In this document: one piece after another, positions 17,044 to 26,726 of the stretch
How positions within the stretch are numbered: position 1 is the stretch's first letter
Layout: each line of letters begins with the position of its first letter
Source of the DNA: Dorea sp.
Lineage (GTDB): Bacteria; Bacillota; Clostridia; Lachnospirales; Lachnospiraceae
Assembly (NCBI GenBank): GCA_022769185.1
Contig: JALEKG010000055.1
Span: 1-45,285 of the forward strand
Reading direction: 5' to 3'
DNA length: 45,285 bases
Program-made: the position numbers and the translations under genes
Notes under the pieces: generated by a model
The model's database searches: none
What the model was told of the DNA's origin: nothing
Seen by the model: only the letters and a program-made list of their open reading frames with translations

Positions 17044-18996
17044 ATGAAAGAGTTAGAAGAGCGGTATTTAGAAAGACTTTCTCAGCTGTATCCAACCATC
17101 GCCAAAGCATCGACTGAGATTATTAATCTGCAGGCGATCTTGAATCTGCCAAAAGGCACAGAACATTTCTTGACTGATATTCATGGGGAATATGAGGCGT
17201 TTTCGCATGTTCTGAAAAATGGTTCGGGTTCAGTGCGCCGTAAGATCGATGATGTTTTCGGGAATACTATGAGTAGCAGGGACAAGCAGACCCTTGCTAC
17301 TCTTATTTATTATCCGAAAGAAAAGATGGACAGGATCAAGAAAACAGAAAGCAACATGGAGGACTGGTATAAGATTACTCTTTACCGGCTGATTGAGGTA
17401 TGTAAGCAGACGGCCAGTAAGTATACCCGTTCAAAAGTCAGAAAGGCTCTGCCACAGGATTTTGCTTACGTGATTGAGGAATTGATCACGGAAAAATCAG
17501 AGATTAATGATAAGGAATCTTATTATAATTCTATCGTAAGCACTATCATAAGGATTGGAAGAGCAGAGGAGTTTATTATAGCTTTGTCTGAGCTGATCCA
17601 GCGGCTGACTGTGGACCATCTGCATATTGTAGGGGATATTTATGACAGAGGGCCGGGACCGCATATTATCATGGATAAATTGATGGCCTATCATTCGGTA
17701 GATATTCAATGGGGGAACCATGATGTTTTGTGGATGGGAGCTGCAGCGGGACAGAGAGGATGTATTGCAAATGTCATACGAATCTGCGCAAGGTATGGCA
17801 ATCTGGATATTCTGGAGGATGGATATGGAATCAATTTGCTACCACTTGCGACATTTGCCATGAATGTTTATAAAACTGATCCCTGTGAATGCTTCCAGTT
17901 GAAAGGAAATAAGGACCGCAGTGCAAATGAGATGCTGATGGACATCAGGATGCATAAGGCAATTTCGATTATTCAGTTTAAGGTGGAAGGACAGATTATA
18001 AAAAAGAATCCGGGATTTAAAATGGAAAAAAGGAATCTGCTGCATCATATTAATTTTGAAAAGGGGACTATCGAGCTTGATGGAAAAGAATATGAACTGA
18101 TAGATAAGAATTTTCCAACAATTGATCCGAAAAAACCGTATGCGCTTACAAAAGAAGAAGAAGATATTATGGAGAGACTGGAACGGGCATTTACGAATTG
18201 TGAAAAGCTGCAGCAACATATGCGTTTCCTGTTAAATAAAGGTGGATTGTATAAGGTTTATAATGGAAATCTTCTGTATCATGGATGTGTGCCCCTGAAA
18301 GATGAAGGAACGTTAAAACCGGTAAGAATATTTGGACATTCCTATAAAGGAAAAGGGCTTTATGAAGTCCTGGAAAGTTATGTGAGAAAAGGTTTCTATG
18401 CAGTGGATCCAAAAGAGAAAGAGCGGGGAAAAGATATCATGTGGTATATCTGGCTTGGAGAAGGTTCGCCACTGTTTGGCAAGGATAAAATGGCTACTTT
18501 TGAGAGATATTTCCTGGCTGAGAAAGAGACTCACAAGGAAAAGAAGAATGCTTATTACCGCCTGCTGGAGGATGAAAAGGTAGTAAATGTAATTTTGAAG
18601 GAGTTCGGACTTCCGGAAGAAGGATCTTATATTATTAATGGCCATGTGCCGGTAAAGAGTAAAGATGGGGAGAATCCAATCAAATGTGGCGGAAAAGTGC
18701 TGGTCATTGACGGTGGGTTCTCCAGGGCTTATCAGAAAGAAACTGGAATTGCCGGATATACACTGATCTATAATTCTTATGGTCTCATCCTTGCCGCACA
18801 CGAACCATTTGAATCTACAGAGGCAGCAATTGAAAAAGAAAGTGATATCCATTCTGACAGAACAATTGTAGAGCGTGTTCTGGAACGGAAAAAAGTCGGG
18901 GATACTGATATCGGAAGAGAATTAAAAGAGCAGATCAGAGACCTGGAAGTGCTTCTTGCTGCTTACAGGAGCGGCAGAATCGCAGAACGTTTATAA
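17044..18996 (+). CDS. fbp: Class III fructose-1,6-bisphosphatase
   Basis: Gluconeogenic phosphatase converting fructose-1,6-bisphosphate to fructose-6-phosphate. The 650-residue class III form is characteristic of Firmicutes. It has metallophosphoesterase motifs: DIHGEYEAF (Asp45, His47), [10 protein letters not shown] (Asp198, Asp201) and [10 protein letters not shown] (Asn225, His226). A late histidine motif, NGHVPVK, lies near the C-terminus. The start ATG 17044 follows GGGAGGATG. In the family the enzyme is often activated by phosphoenolpyruvate. Nothing in this sequence shows that directly. It may be read from dapB, as no clear promoter is seen between them. Confidence 0.96.
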   Translation: MKELEERYLERLSQLYPTIAKASTEIINLQAILNLPKGTEHFLTDIHGEYEAFSHVLKNGSGSVRRKIDDVFGNTMSSRDKQTLATLIYYPKEKMDRIKKTESNMEDWYKITLYRLIEVCKQTASKYTRSKVRKALPQDFAYVIEELITEKSEINDKESYYNSIVSTIIRIGRAEEFIIALSELIQRLTVDHLHIVGDIYDRGPGPHIIMDKLMAYHSVDIQWGNHDVLWMGAAAGQRGCIANVIRICARYGNLDILEDGYGINLLPLATFAMNVYKTDPCECFQLKGNKDRSANEMLMDIRMHKAISIIQFKVEGQIIKKNPGFKMEKRNLLHHINFEKGTIELDGKEYELIDKNFPTIDPKKPYALTKEEEDIMERLERAFTNCEKLQQHMRFLLNKGGLYKVYNGNLLYHGCVPLKDEGTLKPVRIFGHSYKGKGLYEVLESYVRKGFYAVDPKEKERGKDIMWYIWLGEGSPLFGKDKMATFERYFLAEKETHKEKKNAYYRLLEDEKVVNVILKEFGLPEEGSYIINGHVPVKSKDGENPIKCGGKVLVIDGGFSRAYQKETGIAGYTLIYNSYGLILAAHEPFESTEAAIEKESDIHSDRTIVERVLERKKVGDTDIGRELKEQIRDLEVLLAAYRSGRIAERL

Positions 18997-19143
18997 GAGC
19001 GAGATGCCATAAATACTGTTAAAAAATCCCATGTTTTCCAAAGTATATTATTGATAGTATCTGCAGATATTACTAGCAATAAGAGTGCCAGAAGGCATTC
19101 TTGAATTGATGATAGATGAATATACATGAAAGGGAGAACGAAG

Positions 19144-19449
19144 ATGAAACAGTTTAAAAAAGTGGCACTAATTTTGATGTGTACAGGAGTGATGATGGGA
19201 ATTACCGCTTGTGGTAATAATACTGGAGACGGTAATACGACAAATGACAATGCTGCAACAGAAGGAACTACCGATAATAATGGTGGTGTTATTGAAGATA
19301 TTGGGGATGGAATTCAGAATGGAGTTAATAATGTGGAAGAAGGAGTTGGTATTGAAAAAAATACTGACCAGAATACAACTGGTACGAATAATACCAATAA
19401 TACAAACACAACCACAAACACCACAACAGATGGAAATCTGAAACAGTAA
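19144..19449 (+). CDS. Small putative lipoprotein, Asn/Thr-rich
   Basis: A 101-residue protein with a lipoprotein signal: Lys-rich start, hydrophobic core, and lipobox ITAC with Cys23 as the lipidation site. The mature part is low complexity, rich in Asn, Thr and Gly, with a short central segment (GVIEDIGDGIQNGVNNVEEG) that could form an amphipathic helix. No domain is recognised. I choose ATG 19144 because the GGGAG site at 19131-19135 precedes it. An ATG six codons earlier lies upstream of that site. It is a single gene ending at a strong terminator. It is probably membrane-anchored on the outer face. The function is unknown. Confidence 0.75.
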   Translation: MKQFKKVALILMCTGVMMGITACGNNTGDGNTTNDNAATEGTTDNNGGVIEDIGDGIQNGVNNVEEGVGIEKNTDQNTTGTNNTNNTNTTTNTTTDGNLKQ

Positions 19450-19487
19450 TTATAATACCGGTAATATCCCGTGTATATAGGAATGTA

Positions 19488-19534
19488 GAGCTGATGCCAC
19501 ACAAAAAGTGAAAGTGTGGCATGGGCTCTTTTTA
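19488..19534 (+). terminator. Terminator after the lipoprotein gene
   Basis: ATGCCACAC / GTGTGGCAT stem extended by GAGC / GCTC, with an 11-base loop, followed by TTTTT. Confidence 0.9.
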
Positions 19535-19552
19535 CTGTTATGAGTTATTTAC

Positions 19553-19581
19553 TGGACGGATGCACTTTACTGTGGTAAAAT
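19553..19581 (+). promoter_or_regulatory. Predicted promoter of hisA
   Basis: TGGACG at 19553-19558, a 17-base spacer ending in the extended -10 element TGG, and TAAAAT at 19576-19581. Confidence 0.55.
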
Positions 19582-19618
19582 ATCCCGATAAGAATAAGTT
19601 GGAAAGAGAGTGCAGAGT

Positions 19619-20389
19619 ATGAGATTCAGGCCATGTATTGATATTCATAACGGAAAGGTAAAACAGATTGTAGGCGGAAGCCTGAAAGATCAGAATGACC
19701 AGGCAGTGGAAAATTTTTCTTCCGTTCAGGAGGCAGATTATTTTGCGCAATTATATAAGGAAGACGGATTAAAGGGAGGACATGTGATTCTTCTGAATCC
19801 GCCTTCTTCTGATTTTTATCAAAAGACAAGAGAGCAGGCCATAAAGGCGCTGAAGATGTATCCGGGAGGATTACAGATCGGGGGAGGAATTACAGATAAG
19901 AATGCCGGAGAATATATTGATGCCGGAGCAAGCCATGTGATTGTTACATCCTATGTGTTCCAGGATGGAGTAATCCGCTGGGATCATATGGAAAATTTGT
20001 GCCAGGCGGTTGGAAAAGAACATGTGGTGATTGATTTAAGCTGCCGGAAAAAGGGTGAAGATTATTTCATAGTGACGAATCGCTGGCAGACCTTTACAAA
20101 GGTGAAACTTACAAAAAAAGTGCTGGATCAGATTTCTGACTACTGTGATGAGTTTTTGGTTCATGGAGTTGATGTGGAGGGAAAAGCTTCTGGTATAGAA
20201 GAGGAACTGGTAGGGCTTTTGAGTACTGAGGAAAGGATTCCGGTGACTTATGCCGGAGGAATTGGAAGTCTTGCGGATTTGGAGCAGTTTCGGAAAATAA
20301 CGGGAGGAAGACTGGATTTTACAATTGGCAGTGCATTGGATCTGTTTGGGGGGATCATTCCTTATCAGGATGTGAAGCAATATAGATGA
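19619..20389 (+). CDS. hisA: Phosphoribosylformimino-AICAR ribotide isomerase, eukaryotic-type
   Basis: Catalyses the Amadori isomerisation of ProFAR to PRFAR in histidine synthesis. The 256-residue barrel resembles the fungal and plant HIS6 type more than ordinary bacterial HisA. Matching segments are CIDIHNGKVKQIVGG at the N-terminus, LQIGGGITD, VIVTSYVF, VVIDLSCRKKG, NRWQTFT, FLVHGVDVEG, VTYAGGIGS and the end DFTIGSALDLFGG. Key acidic residues of the two barrel halves are present (Asp in CIDIHNG, Asp in HGVDVEG). The start ATG 19619 follows a GGAAAGAGAG site. A GTG three codons earlier is inside that site. It stands alone with no other his genes in the window, between a terminator and the secA promoter. 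Confidence 0.9.
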   Translation: MRFRPCIDIHNGKVKQIVGGSLKDQNDQAVENFSSVQEADYFAQLYKEDGLKGGHVILLNPPSSDFYQKTREQAIKALKMYPGGLQIGGGITDKNAGEYIDAGASHVIVTSYVFQDGVIRWDHMENLCQAVGKEHVVIDLSCRKKGEDYFIVTNRWQTFTKVKLTKKVLDQISDYCDEFLVHGVDVEGKASGIEEELVGLLSTEERIPVTYAGGIGSLADLEQFRKITGGRLDFTIGSALDLFGGIIPYQDVKQYR

Positions 20390-20454
20390 CCGGAAGCGTT
20401 TATACCCGCACCAGGGAAGAAGTGTAACGGATTTGTTAACACTTTGTAAACAGG

Positions 20455-20483
20455 TTGAATTGATTTATAGATAGTGTTAGAAT
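20455..20483 (+). promoter_or_regulatory. Predicted promoter of the secA-prfB-hom-lysC region
   Basis: TTGAAT at 20455-20460 and TAGAAT at 20478-20483 with a 17-base spacer. Transcription would begin near 20490, about 50 bases before the secA start. Confidence 0.65.
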
Positions 20484-20540
20484 GAGGATTAGAGTGGTCG
20501 TATTTTGGCCAGAATCAGTAGTAAGGAGCATACAGTCAAT

Positions 20541-23108
20541 ATGGGTTTATTACAGAAAATATTTGGAACACATAGTGAAAATGAATTGAAAAGAATCTAT
20601 CCGATTGTGGATGCAATTGAAGCACTCGAACCAGAGATGCAGAAACTTTCAGACACAGAACTTAAAGATAAGACGAGAGAATTTAAGGAGAGGCTCGAAA
20701 AGGGAGAGACGCTGGATGATATTCTTCCAGAGGCATATGCAGTTGTAAGAGAGGCGGCTTATCGAACACTGGGAATGAAGCATTACCGGGTACAGTTGAT
20801 CGGTGGAATTATTCTTCATCAGGGACGTATTGCTGAGATGAAGACTGGTGAAGGTAAGACACTGGTGGCAACACTTCCATCTTATCTGAACGCATTGAGT
20901 GGAAAAGGTGTTCATGTTGTTACAGTCAATGATTATCTGGCAAAACGTGACGCTGAGTGGATGGGAAAGGTTCATGAATTCCTCGGACTTACCGTTGGTG
21001 TAGTACTGAACAGCATGGAAAATGATGAACGCCGTGCGGCATATAATTGTGATATTACTTACGTAACGAATAATGAACTGGGATTTGATTATCTGCGTGA
21101 TAATATGGTCATTTACAAGGAACAGTTGGTTCAGAGAGGTCTTAATTATGCTCTGATCGATGAGGTTGACTCTGTATTGATTGATGAAGCGAGAACGCCG
21201 CTCATCATATCTGGACAGAGCGGAAAGTCTACGAGACTTTATGAGGCCTGTGATATTCTGGCACGTCAGCTGGAACGTGGGGAAGCAAGTGGTGAATTCT
21301 CTAAGATGAATGCAATCATGGGTGAAGAGATTGAAGAGACTGGAGATTTCATCGTAAATGAAAAGGAGAAAAACATCAATCTGACGGAAGATGGTGTGAA
21401 AAAGGTTGAACAATTCTTCCATATTGAGAACCTGGCAGATCCTGAAAATCTTGAAATTCAGCATAATATTATTCTGGCATTAAGAGCTCATAATCTGATG
21501 TTCCGTGATAAGGATTATGTGGTGAAAGATGATGAAGTCCTGATCGTAGATGAGTTTACAGGACGTATTATGCCGGGACGTCGTTATTCAGATGGCCTGC
21601 ATCAGGCGATTGAAGCAAAAGAACATGTAAAAGTAAAGAGAGAAAGCAAGACTTTGGCAACAATTACGTTCCAGAATCTGTTTAATAAATTTGCAAAGAA
21701 AGCAGGTATGACAGGTACTGCCCTGACTGAAGAAAAGGAATTCCGTGAGATCTATGGAATGGATGTTATTGAAATCCCGACCAACGTTCCAGTCATCCGT
21801 AATGATCTGGAAGATGCGGTATACAAGACTCAGAAAGAAAAGTTCAAGGCAGTCTGTGATGCAATCGAAGAAGCACATGCAAAGCATCAGCCGGTACTGG
21901 TTGGTACAATTACGATTGATAATTCGGAATTATTAAGTGGTATGCTGAAACGTCGTGGTATCAAGCATAATGTATTGAATGCCAAGTTCCATGAAAAGGA
22001 AGCAGAAATCGTTGCTCAGGCAGGGATTCATGACGCTGTTACAATTGCTACAAATATGGCCGGACGTGGTACAGATATTAAACTGGATGAAGAGGCAAGA
22101 GCTGCCGGTGGTCTGAAGATCATTGGTACAGAGCGCCATGAGTCCAGACGAATTGATAATCAGTTGAGAGGACGTTCTGGTCGTCAGGGCGATCCGGGAG
22201 AATCCAGATTTTACATTTCTCTGGAAGATGATCTGATGCGTTTGTTCGGGTCTGAAAAACTGATGAATGTGTTTACCACGCTTGGCGTAGAAGAAGGGGA
22301 GCAGATTGAGCATAAGATGCTTTCCAGTGCAATTGAAAAGGCGCAGGAAAAGATTGAAAGTAATAACTTTGGAATTCGTAAGAATCTGTTGGAATACGAT
22401 CAGGTAATGAACGAACAGCGGGAAATTATCTACGAAGAGAGACGTCATGTGCTGGATGGAGATAATATGAGGGATTCCATTTTCCATATGATGAATGAGT
22501 ATGTAGAAAATGTAGTGGATATGGTGACGAATTCAGATCAGGATTATGATGAATGGAATCTGAAAGAATTGAATCTGACGATCCGTAATACAATTCCGAT
22601 GGCACCGATCACAGAAGAAGATGTGAAGGATATGAGTCAGAAAGAACTGAAACATATGTTAAAAGAGCGGGCTGCCAAGGCATATGAAGCAAAAGAATCA
22701 GAATTTCCTGAGCCGGAGCATATGCGAGAGATTGAACGTGTCGTTCTTCTGAAAGTCATTGATGCAAAATGGATGGATCATATTGATGATATGGATCAGC
22801 TGCGTCAGGGAATCGGACTTCAGGCATACGGGCAGAGAGATCCTAAAGTTGAATACAAAATGATCGGTTATGAGATGTTTGATGAGATGACCAGAAGAAT
22901 TGAAGAAGATACAGTCCGTACTATTTTCCATGTAAAACTGGAACAGAAAGTGGAAAGAGAGCAGGTGGCGAAAGTTACTGGTACGAATAAGGATGAATCT
23001 GCGGCACGTGCACCAAAGAAACGTGTAGAAAAGAAAATTTATCCGAATGATCCTTGTCCGTGCGGAAGTGGAAAGAAGTATAAACAGTGCTGCGGACGTA
23101 AAAAATAG
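20541..23108 (+). CDS. secA: Preprotein translocase ATPase SecA
   Basis: Motor ATPase that drives unfolded preproteins through SecYEG. The 855 residues begin with the typical MGLLQKIFG. Walker A (TGEGKT, Gly103 to Thr107) and Walker B ([17 protein letters not shown]) lie in nucleotide-binding domain 1. The second helicase domain contains NMAGRGTDI and [11 protein letters not shown]. The C-terminal zinc-binding SEC-C motif is intact, with Cys839, Cys841, Cys850 and Cys851. I take ATG 20541 as start, since it matches the family and AAGGAG lies 12 bases upstream. A TTG at 20505 would add 12 residues and lacks a ribosome binding site. prfB begins 36 bases downstream. Confidence 0.97.
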   Translation: MGLLQKIFGTHSENELKRIYPIVDAIEALEPEMQKLSDTELKDKTREFKERLEKGETLDDILPEAYAVVREAAYRTLGMKHYRVQLIGGIILHQGRIAEMKTGEGKTLVATLPSYLNALSGKGVHVVTVNDYLAKRDAEWMGKVHEFLGLTVGVVLNSMENDERRAAYNCDITYVTNNELGFDYLRDNMVIYKEQLVQRGLNYALIDEVDSVLIDEARTPLIISGQSGKSTRLYEACDILARQLERGEASGEFSKMNAIMGEEIEETGDFIVNEKEKNINLTEDGVKKVEQFFHIENLADPENLEIQHNIILALRAHNLMFRDKDYVVKDDEVLIVDEFTGRIMPGRRYSDGLHQAIEAKEHVKVKRESKTLATITFQNLFNKFAKKAGMTGTALTEEKEFREIYGMDVIEIPTNVPVIRNDLEDAVYKTQKEKFKAVCDAIEEAHAKHQPVLVGTITIDNSELLSGMLKRRGIKHNVLNAKFHEKEAEIVAQAGIHDAVTIATNMAGRGTDIKLDEEARAAGGLKIIGTERHESRRIDNQLRGRSGRQGDPGESRFYISLEDDLMRLFGSEKLMNVFTTLGVEEGEQIEHKMLSSAIEKAQEKIESNNFGIRKNLLEYDQVMNEQREIIYEERRHVLDGDNMRDSIFHMMNEYVENVVDMVTNSDQDYDEWNLKELNLTIRNTIPMAPITEEDVKDMSQKELKHMLKERAAKAYEAKESEFPEPEHMREIERVVLLKVIDAKWMDHIDDMDQLRQGIGLQAYGQRDPKVEYKMIGYEMFDEMTRRIEEDTVRTIFHVKLEQKVEREQVAKVTGTNKDESAARAPKKRVEKKIYPNDPCPCGSGKKYKQCCGRKK

Positions 23109-23144
23109 CAATGCGCATCAAAACTAATAGAAAGAGGTGAAAAA

Positions 23145-24252
23145 GTGGTTGAATTAGATCAATTTAAAAGTATTATGAATGCTTACGAAGAACCTCTTGC
23201 CGAAATGAGGGATTCACTTTGACGTATCTGGCAAAGAGAGAAGAATTGAAGAGCTGGAACGTAAGATAGAGGAACCGGGGTTCTGGGACAATCCGGAAGA
23301 ATCTCAGAAATTGATGAAAGAATTGAAAAATCTTCAAGAGCTATTAAAGTATATTCACAAATTATTTACATCATATGATGATATCTGCCTTTTGATCGAG
23401 ATGGGATATGAAGAAGAGGATCCCGCTATGGTGAAGGAAATCGAAAAGGAGATTCGGGAATTTGAGACAGCGTTTGAAGATCTGAGAATTCAGACACTTT
23501 TATCAGGAGAATATGATTCTTGTAACGCGATTATGACGATTCATGCAGGCGCCGGTGGAACGGAGTCCTGTGACTGGGCGAATATGTTGTATCGAATGTA
23601 CAGCCGCTGGGCAGAACGAAAAGGGTTTTCTATGCAGGTGCTGGATTATCTGGATGGTGATATTACCGGAATAAAGGCAATTACATTTGAGGTAAATGGT
23701 GAGAATGCTTATGGATATTTAAAATCAGAAAAAGGTGTTCACAGACTGGTACGCATCTCGCCGTTTAATTCTGCAGGAAAGCGGCAGACTTCATTTGCGT
23801 CCTGCGATGTACTCCCCGATATTGAGGATGAAATTGATATCGAGATAGCGGAGGAAGATCTGAAAATTGATACCTATCGGGCAAGTGGTGCCGGCGGGCA
23901 GCATGTCAATAAGACATCTTCTGCAATCAGGATCACACATCTTCCGACCGGAATTGTAGTACAATGCCAGAATGAACGCTCCCAGCATCATAACAAAGAA
24001 AAGGCAATGCAGATGCTGAAAGCGAAATTACAGCTTTTAAAAGAGCAGGAGCAGGCTGATAAAGTATCTGATATCCGCGGAGAAGTAAAAGAAATAGGAT
24101 TTGGTAATCAGATCCGTTCTTATGTGATGCAGCCATATACAATGGTGAAAGATCACAGAACGAATGAGGAAAATAGTAATGTAATTGCTGTGCTGGACGG
24201 TAACATTGATCCGTTTATTAATGCTTATCTGAAGCAGACGGCGAAAAGATAG
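23145..24252 (+). CDS. prfB: Peptide chain release factor 2, programmed +1 frameshift
   Basis: Recognises UGA and UAA stop codons and triggers release of the nascent chain. The first 25 codons (GTG 23145 to CTT 23217-23219, preceded by AAGAGGTGA) end at an in-frame TGA (23220-23222). The protein continues in the +1 frame from GAC 23221. Joined, it has 368 residues. The codon-reading tripeptide SPF falls at 205-207 and the catalytic GGQ at 250-252, exactly the E. coli RF2 positions. This confirms both the joint and the identity. The upstream frame ends after 25 codons, so an ATG-started product from 23311 would miss the N-terminal helices. It lies between secA and hom on the same strand with small gaps. 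Confidence 0.97.
23208..23223 (+). promoter_or_regulatory. RF2 autoregulatory +1 frameshift site
   Basis: AGG GAT TCA CTT TGA C: the slippery CTT followed by the poor stop context TGA-C, with a Shine-Dalgarno-like AGGG upstream. When RF2 is scarce the ribosome slips +1 and makes more RF2. The internal SD is weaker than the classical AGGGGG. Confidence 0.92.
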
Positions 24253-24264
24253 TGGGAGGAATTT

Positions 24265-25488
24265 ATGATAAATATAGCAGTTATGGGTTACGGAACAGTA
24301 GGTTCTGGTGTCGTAGAGGTCGTAAATACGAACGGGGCCCGCATTAACCAGAGAATTGGTGACGAACTGAATATTAAGTATGTCCTGGATCTGAAAGATT
24401 TCCCGGGAGATCCGGTGCAGGATAAAATTGTTCATGATTTTGAAACGATTATTCGGGATGATGAGATTAAAATCGTGGTGGAAGTAATGGGAGGTATTGA
24501 GCCGGCATACACTTTTGTGAAAAGATGTCTTCAGGCAGGAAAAAGTGTAGCTACTTCGAATAAGGCACTGGTAGCAGCTCACGGTGCAGAATTGTTATCG
24601 ATTGCCGCAGAGCATAATATTAATTTCTTGTTTGAAGCGAGTGTGGGCGGTGGAATTCCGATTATCCGTCCGTTGAATTCTTCCCTGACGGCAGATGAAA
24701 TTGAAGAGATTACCGGCATTTTAAATGGAACAACAAATTATATGCTGACGAAAATGTTCTATGAAGGTGCAGATTATAACGAGGTCCTTAAAGAAGCTCA
24801 GGCGAATGGATATGCTGAGCGGAATCCTGAAGCTGATGTAGAAGGGTATGACGCATGCAGAAAGATTGCAATCTTATCTTCTTTGATTTCCGGACAACAG
24901 GTGGATTTTGAAGATATCTATTGTGAAGGAATTACAGAGATTACGGTTGAGGATATGAAGTATGCGAAAGCAATGGGAACAACGATCAAGCTTCTGGCTT
25001 CCAGTAAACGTTATGCTGGGAACAGGCTTCATGCTATTGTAGCTCCGTGCATGCTTTATCCTGAGCATCCGCTTTATAATGTAAATGATGTGTTTAATGC
25101 AATCTTTGTACATGGAAATGTGCTGGGAGATGCAATGTTCTATGGAAGCGGTGCCGGGAAACTTCCGACAGCAAGTGCTGTGGTTGCAGATGTTGTGGAT
25201 GCAGCAAAACATCTGAATCGGAATATTATGACTATGTGGAAAGAAGAAAAGCTTCATCTGGAAGACAAAGGTGATGCAAAAAGGCGTTTCTTTGTCCGTA
25301 TCAAAGGAGAAGTCCAGGAGATGCTTCCTTCACTTCGGGAATCCTTTGGCGAAATAGAAGTAGTTGAAGTTCCGGATCTGAAAGGAGAATTTGGTTTTTC
25401 AACTCCTGTAATGATGGAAGGCGACTATGAAACCAGAGCAAAGCTTTATAAAGATCAGATATTACATATGATTCGTATTGAGGATTAG
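24265..25488 (+). CDS. hom: Homoserine dehydrogenase
   Basis: Reduces aspartate semialdehyde to homoserine with NAD(P)H, the branch point toward threonine and methionine. The N-terminal Rossmann loop is GYGTVGSG at residues 8-15. The catalytic domain contains SNKALVAAHG, EASVGGGIPIIRPL and ILNGTTNYML. A C-terminal segment from about 345 on (RRFFVRIKGEVQEML, then VVEVPDLKGEFGF) looks like a short ACT-type regulatory domain, suggesting feedback control by threonine. The 407 residues are slightly shorter than many family members. GGGAGGA precedes ATG 24265, 12 bases after the prfB stop. The ApgM-like gene and lysC follow, so the unit makes homoserine and its precursors. Confidence 0.95.
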   Translation: MINIAVMGYGTVGSGVVEVVNTNGARINQRIGDELNIKYVLDLKDFPGDPVQDKIVHDFETIIRDDEIKIVVEVMGGIEPAYTFVKRCLQAGKSVATSNKALVAAHGAELLSIAAEHNINFLFEASVGGGIPIIRPLNSSLTADEIEEITGILNGTTNYMLTKMFYEGADYNEVLKEAQANGYAERNPEADVEGYDACRKIAILSSLISGQQVDFEDIYCEGITEITVEDMKYAKAMGTTIKLLASSKRYAGNRLHAIVAPCMLYPEHPLYNVNDVFNAIFVHGNVLGDAMFYGSGAGKLPTASAVVADVVDAAKHLNRNIMTMWKEEKLHLEDKGDAKRRFFVRIKGEVQEMLPSLRESFGEIEVVEVPDLKGEFGFSTPVMMEGDYETRAKLYKDQILHMIRIED

Positions 25489-25514
25489 GCAGAAACGGGA
25501 ATGGGAGTGAGCAT

Positions 25515-26726
25515 ATGAAATATATAGTAGTACTGGGAGATGGAATGGCAGGAAGGCCGTTGGAAGAACTGGATGGAAGAACTACGCTGGAAGCGGCAAA
25601 GACACCTGTAATGGACAGGATGGCCGGGGAGGCAGAGCTGGGAACGGCATCCATGGTGCCGGAAGGTATGGCCCCTGGAAGTGATACTGCAAATTTAGCT
25701 GTTATGGGATATGATCCAAAGCTATATTATACAGGACGTTCTCCGCTGGAAGCTTTAAGTATTGGTGTTGATATGGAAGATACGGATGTATCCTTCCGTT
25801 GTAATATTGTGACATTATCAGAAGAAGATGTACCATATGAAGACAGAAAGATCATCGACCATAGTTCCGATGAAATCAGTACCGAGGATGCTGCTGTATT
25901 GATAGAATCTTTGAGAGAAGGGCTGAAAAAAGAAGGGTATGAATTTTATGTAGGAACCAGTTACCGGCATCTGCTGATATGGAAAAATGGCAAGGTAGTA
26001 GATCTGACACCTCCGCATGATATTCTGACCAGACGAATTGGTGATTATCTTCCACAGGATGAGGTGCTTCGGGATATGATGAAAAAAAGTTATGATATTC
26101 TGGAACACCATCCAATCAATGAAGAGCGCAGAAAAAAAGGACTGAATCCAGCGAATTCAGCCTGGTTCTGGGGCGCAGGAAAGAAACCGGCGCTTACTTC
26201 TTTTGAAGAACGTACCGGGAAAAAAGGCGTTATGATCTCGGCAGTAGATTTGCTGAAAGGAATTGCCGTAGGAGCAGGCATGGACCGCGTCCTTGTAGAA
26301 GGTGCGAATGGAGGCCTTCACACGAATTATGAAGGAAAGGCCAAAGCGGCAGTTCGAGCTCTTGTAGATGAGAAATATGATTTTGCGTATATTCATATTG
26401 AAGCTCCGGATGAGATGGGACATCAGGGAAGTATTCAGGATAAAATTACGGCAATTGAAAATATTGATAAAAAAGTACTCCGTGTGTTGCTAGAAGGTCT
26501 GGATCATGCGGGAGAGGATTATAGAATCCTCATTCTTCCGGATCATCCAACTCCGATCGAAGTAAGAACGCATACAGGAGATCCGGTTCCGTATCTTTTG
26601 TATGACAGTACCATAAAAGAAGAAGGAATGGAAGCTTACAATGAGAAGACGGCAGCCAGGACCGGTAATACATGGGATGACGGTTATCGACTGATCGGGC
26701 ACTTGTTACAGGAGGAAACATGTTAA
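25515..26726 (+). CDS. ApgM-like phosphoglycerate mutase family protein, probable homoserine kinase
   Basis: A 403-residue member of the alkaline-phosphatase superfamily, close to archaeal-type cofactor-independent phosphoglycerate mutases. Metal and catalytic positions include LGDGMAG at the N-terminus, PGSDTANLAVMGYDP (Ser56, Asp57), the IEAPDEMGHQG segment, and LPDHPTP near the C-terminus. By sequence alone it could be annotated as 2,3-bisphosphoglycerate-independent phosphoglycerate mutase. However, it sits between hom and lysC and overlaps lysC by seven bases. A subfamily of these proteins has been proposed, and in some bacteria genetically supported, to act as homoserine kinase. No GHMP-type thrB is seen in the window. 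I therefore favour phosphorylation of homoserine on the way to threonine, as an inference from context. Confidence 0.75.
   Translation: MKYIVVLGDGMAGRPLEELDGRTTLEAAKTPVMDRMAGEAELGTASMVPEGMAPGSDTANLAVMGYDPKLYYTGRSPLEALSIGVDMEDTDVSFRCNIVTLSEEDVPYEDRKIIDHSSDEISTEDAAVLIESLREGLKKEGYEFYVGTSYRHLLIWKNGKVVDLTPPHDILTRRIGDYLPQDEVLRDMMKKSYDILEHHPINEERRKKGLNPANSAWFWGAGKKPALTSFEERTGKKGVMISAVDLLKGIAVGAGMDRVLVEGANGGLHTNYEGKAKAAVRALVDEKYDFAYIHIEAPDEMGHQGSIQDKITAIENIDKKVLRVLLEGLDHAGEDYRILILPDHPTPIEVRTHTGDPVPYLLYDSTIKEEGMEAYNEKTAARTGNTWDDGYRLIGHLLQEETC

Noticed and set aside
20505..20540. Earlier TTG start for secA
   Set aside because: It lacks a ribosome binding site, and the family N-terminus matches ATG 20541.
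23311..23313. ATG as the prfB start
   Set aside because: The GTG at 23145 with AGAGGTGA and the frameshift site give a full-length RF2 with canonical motif numbering.
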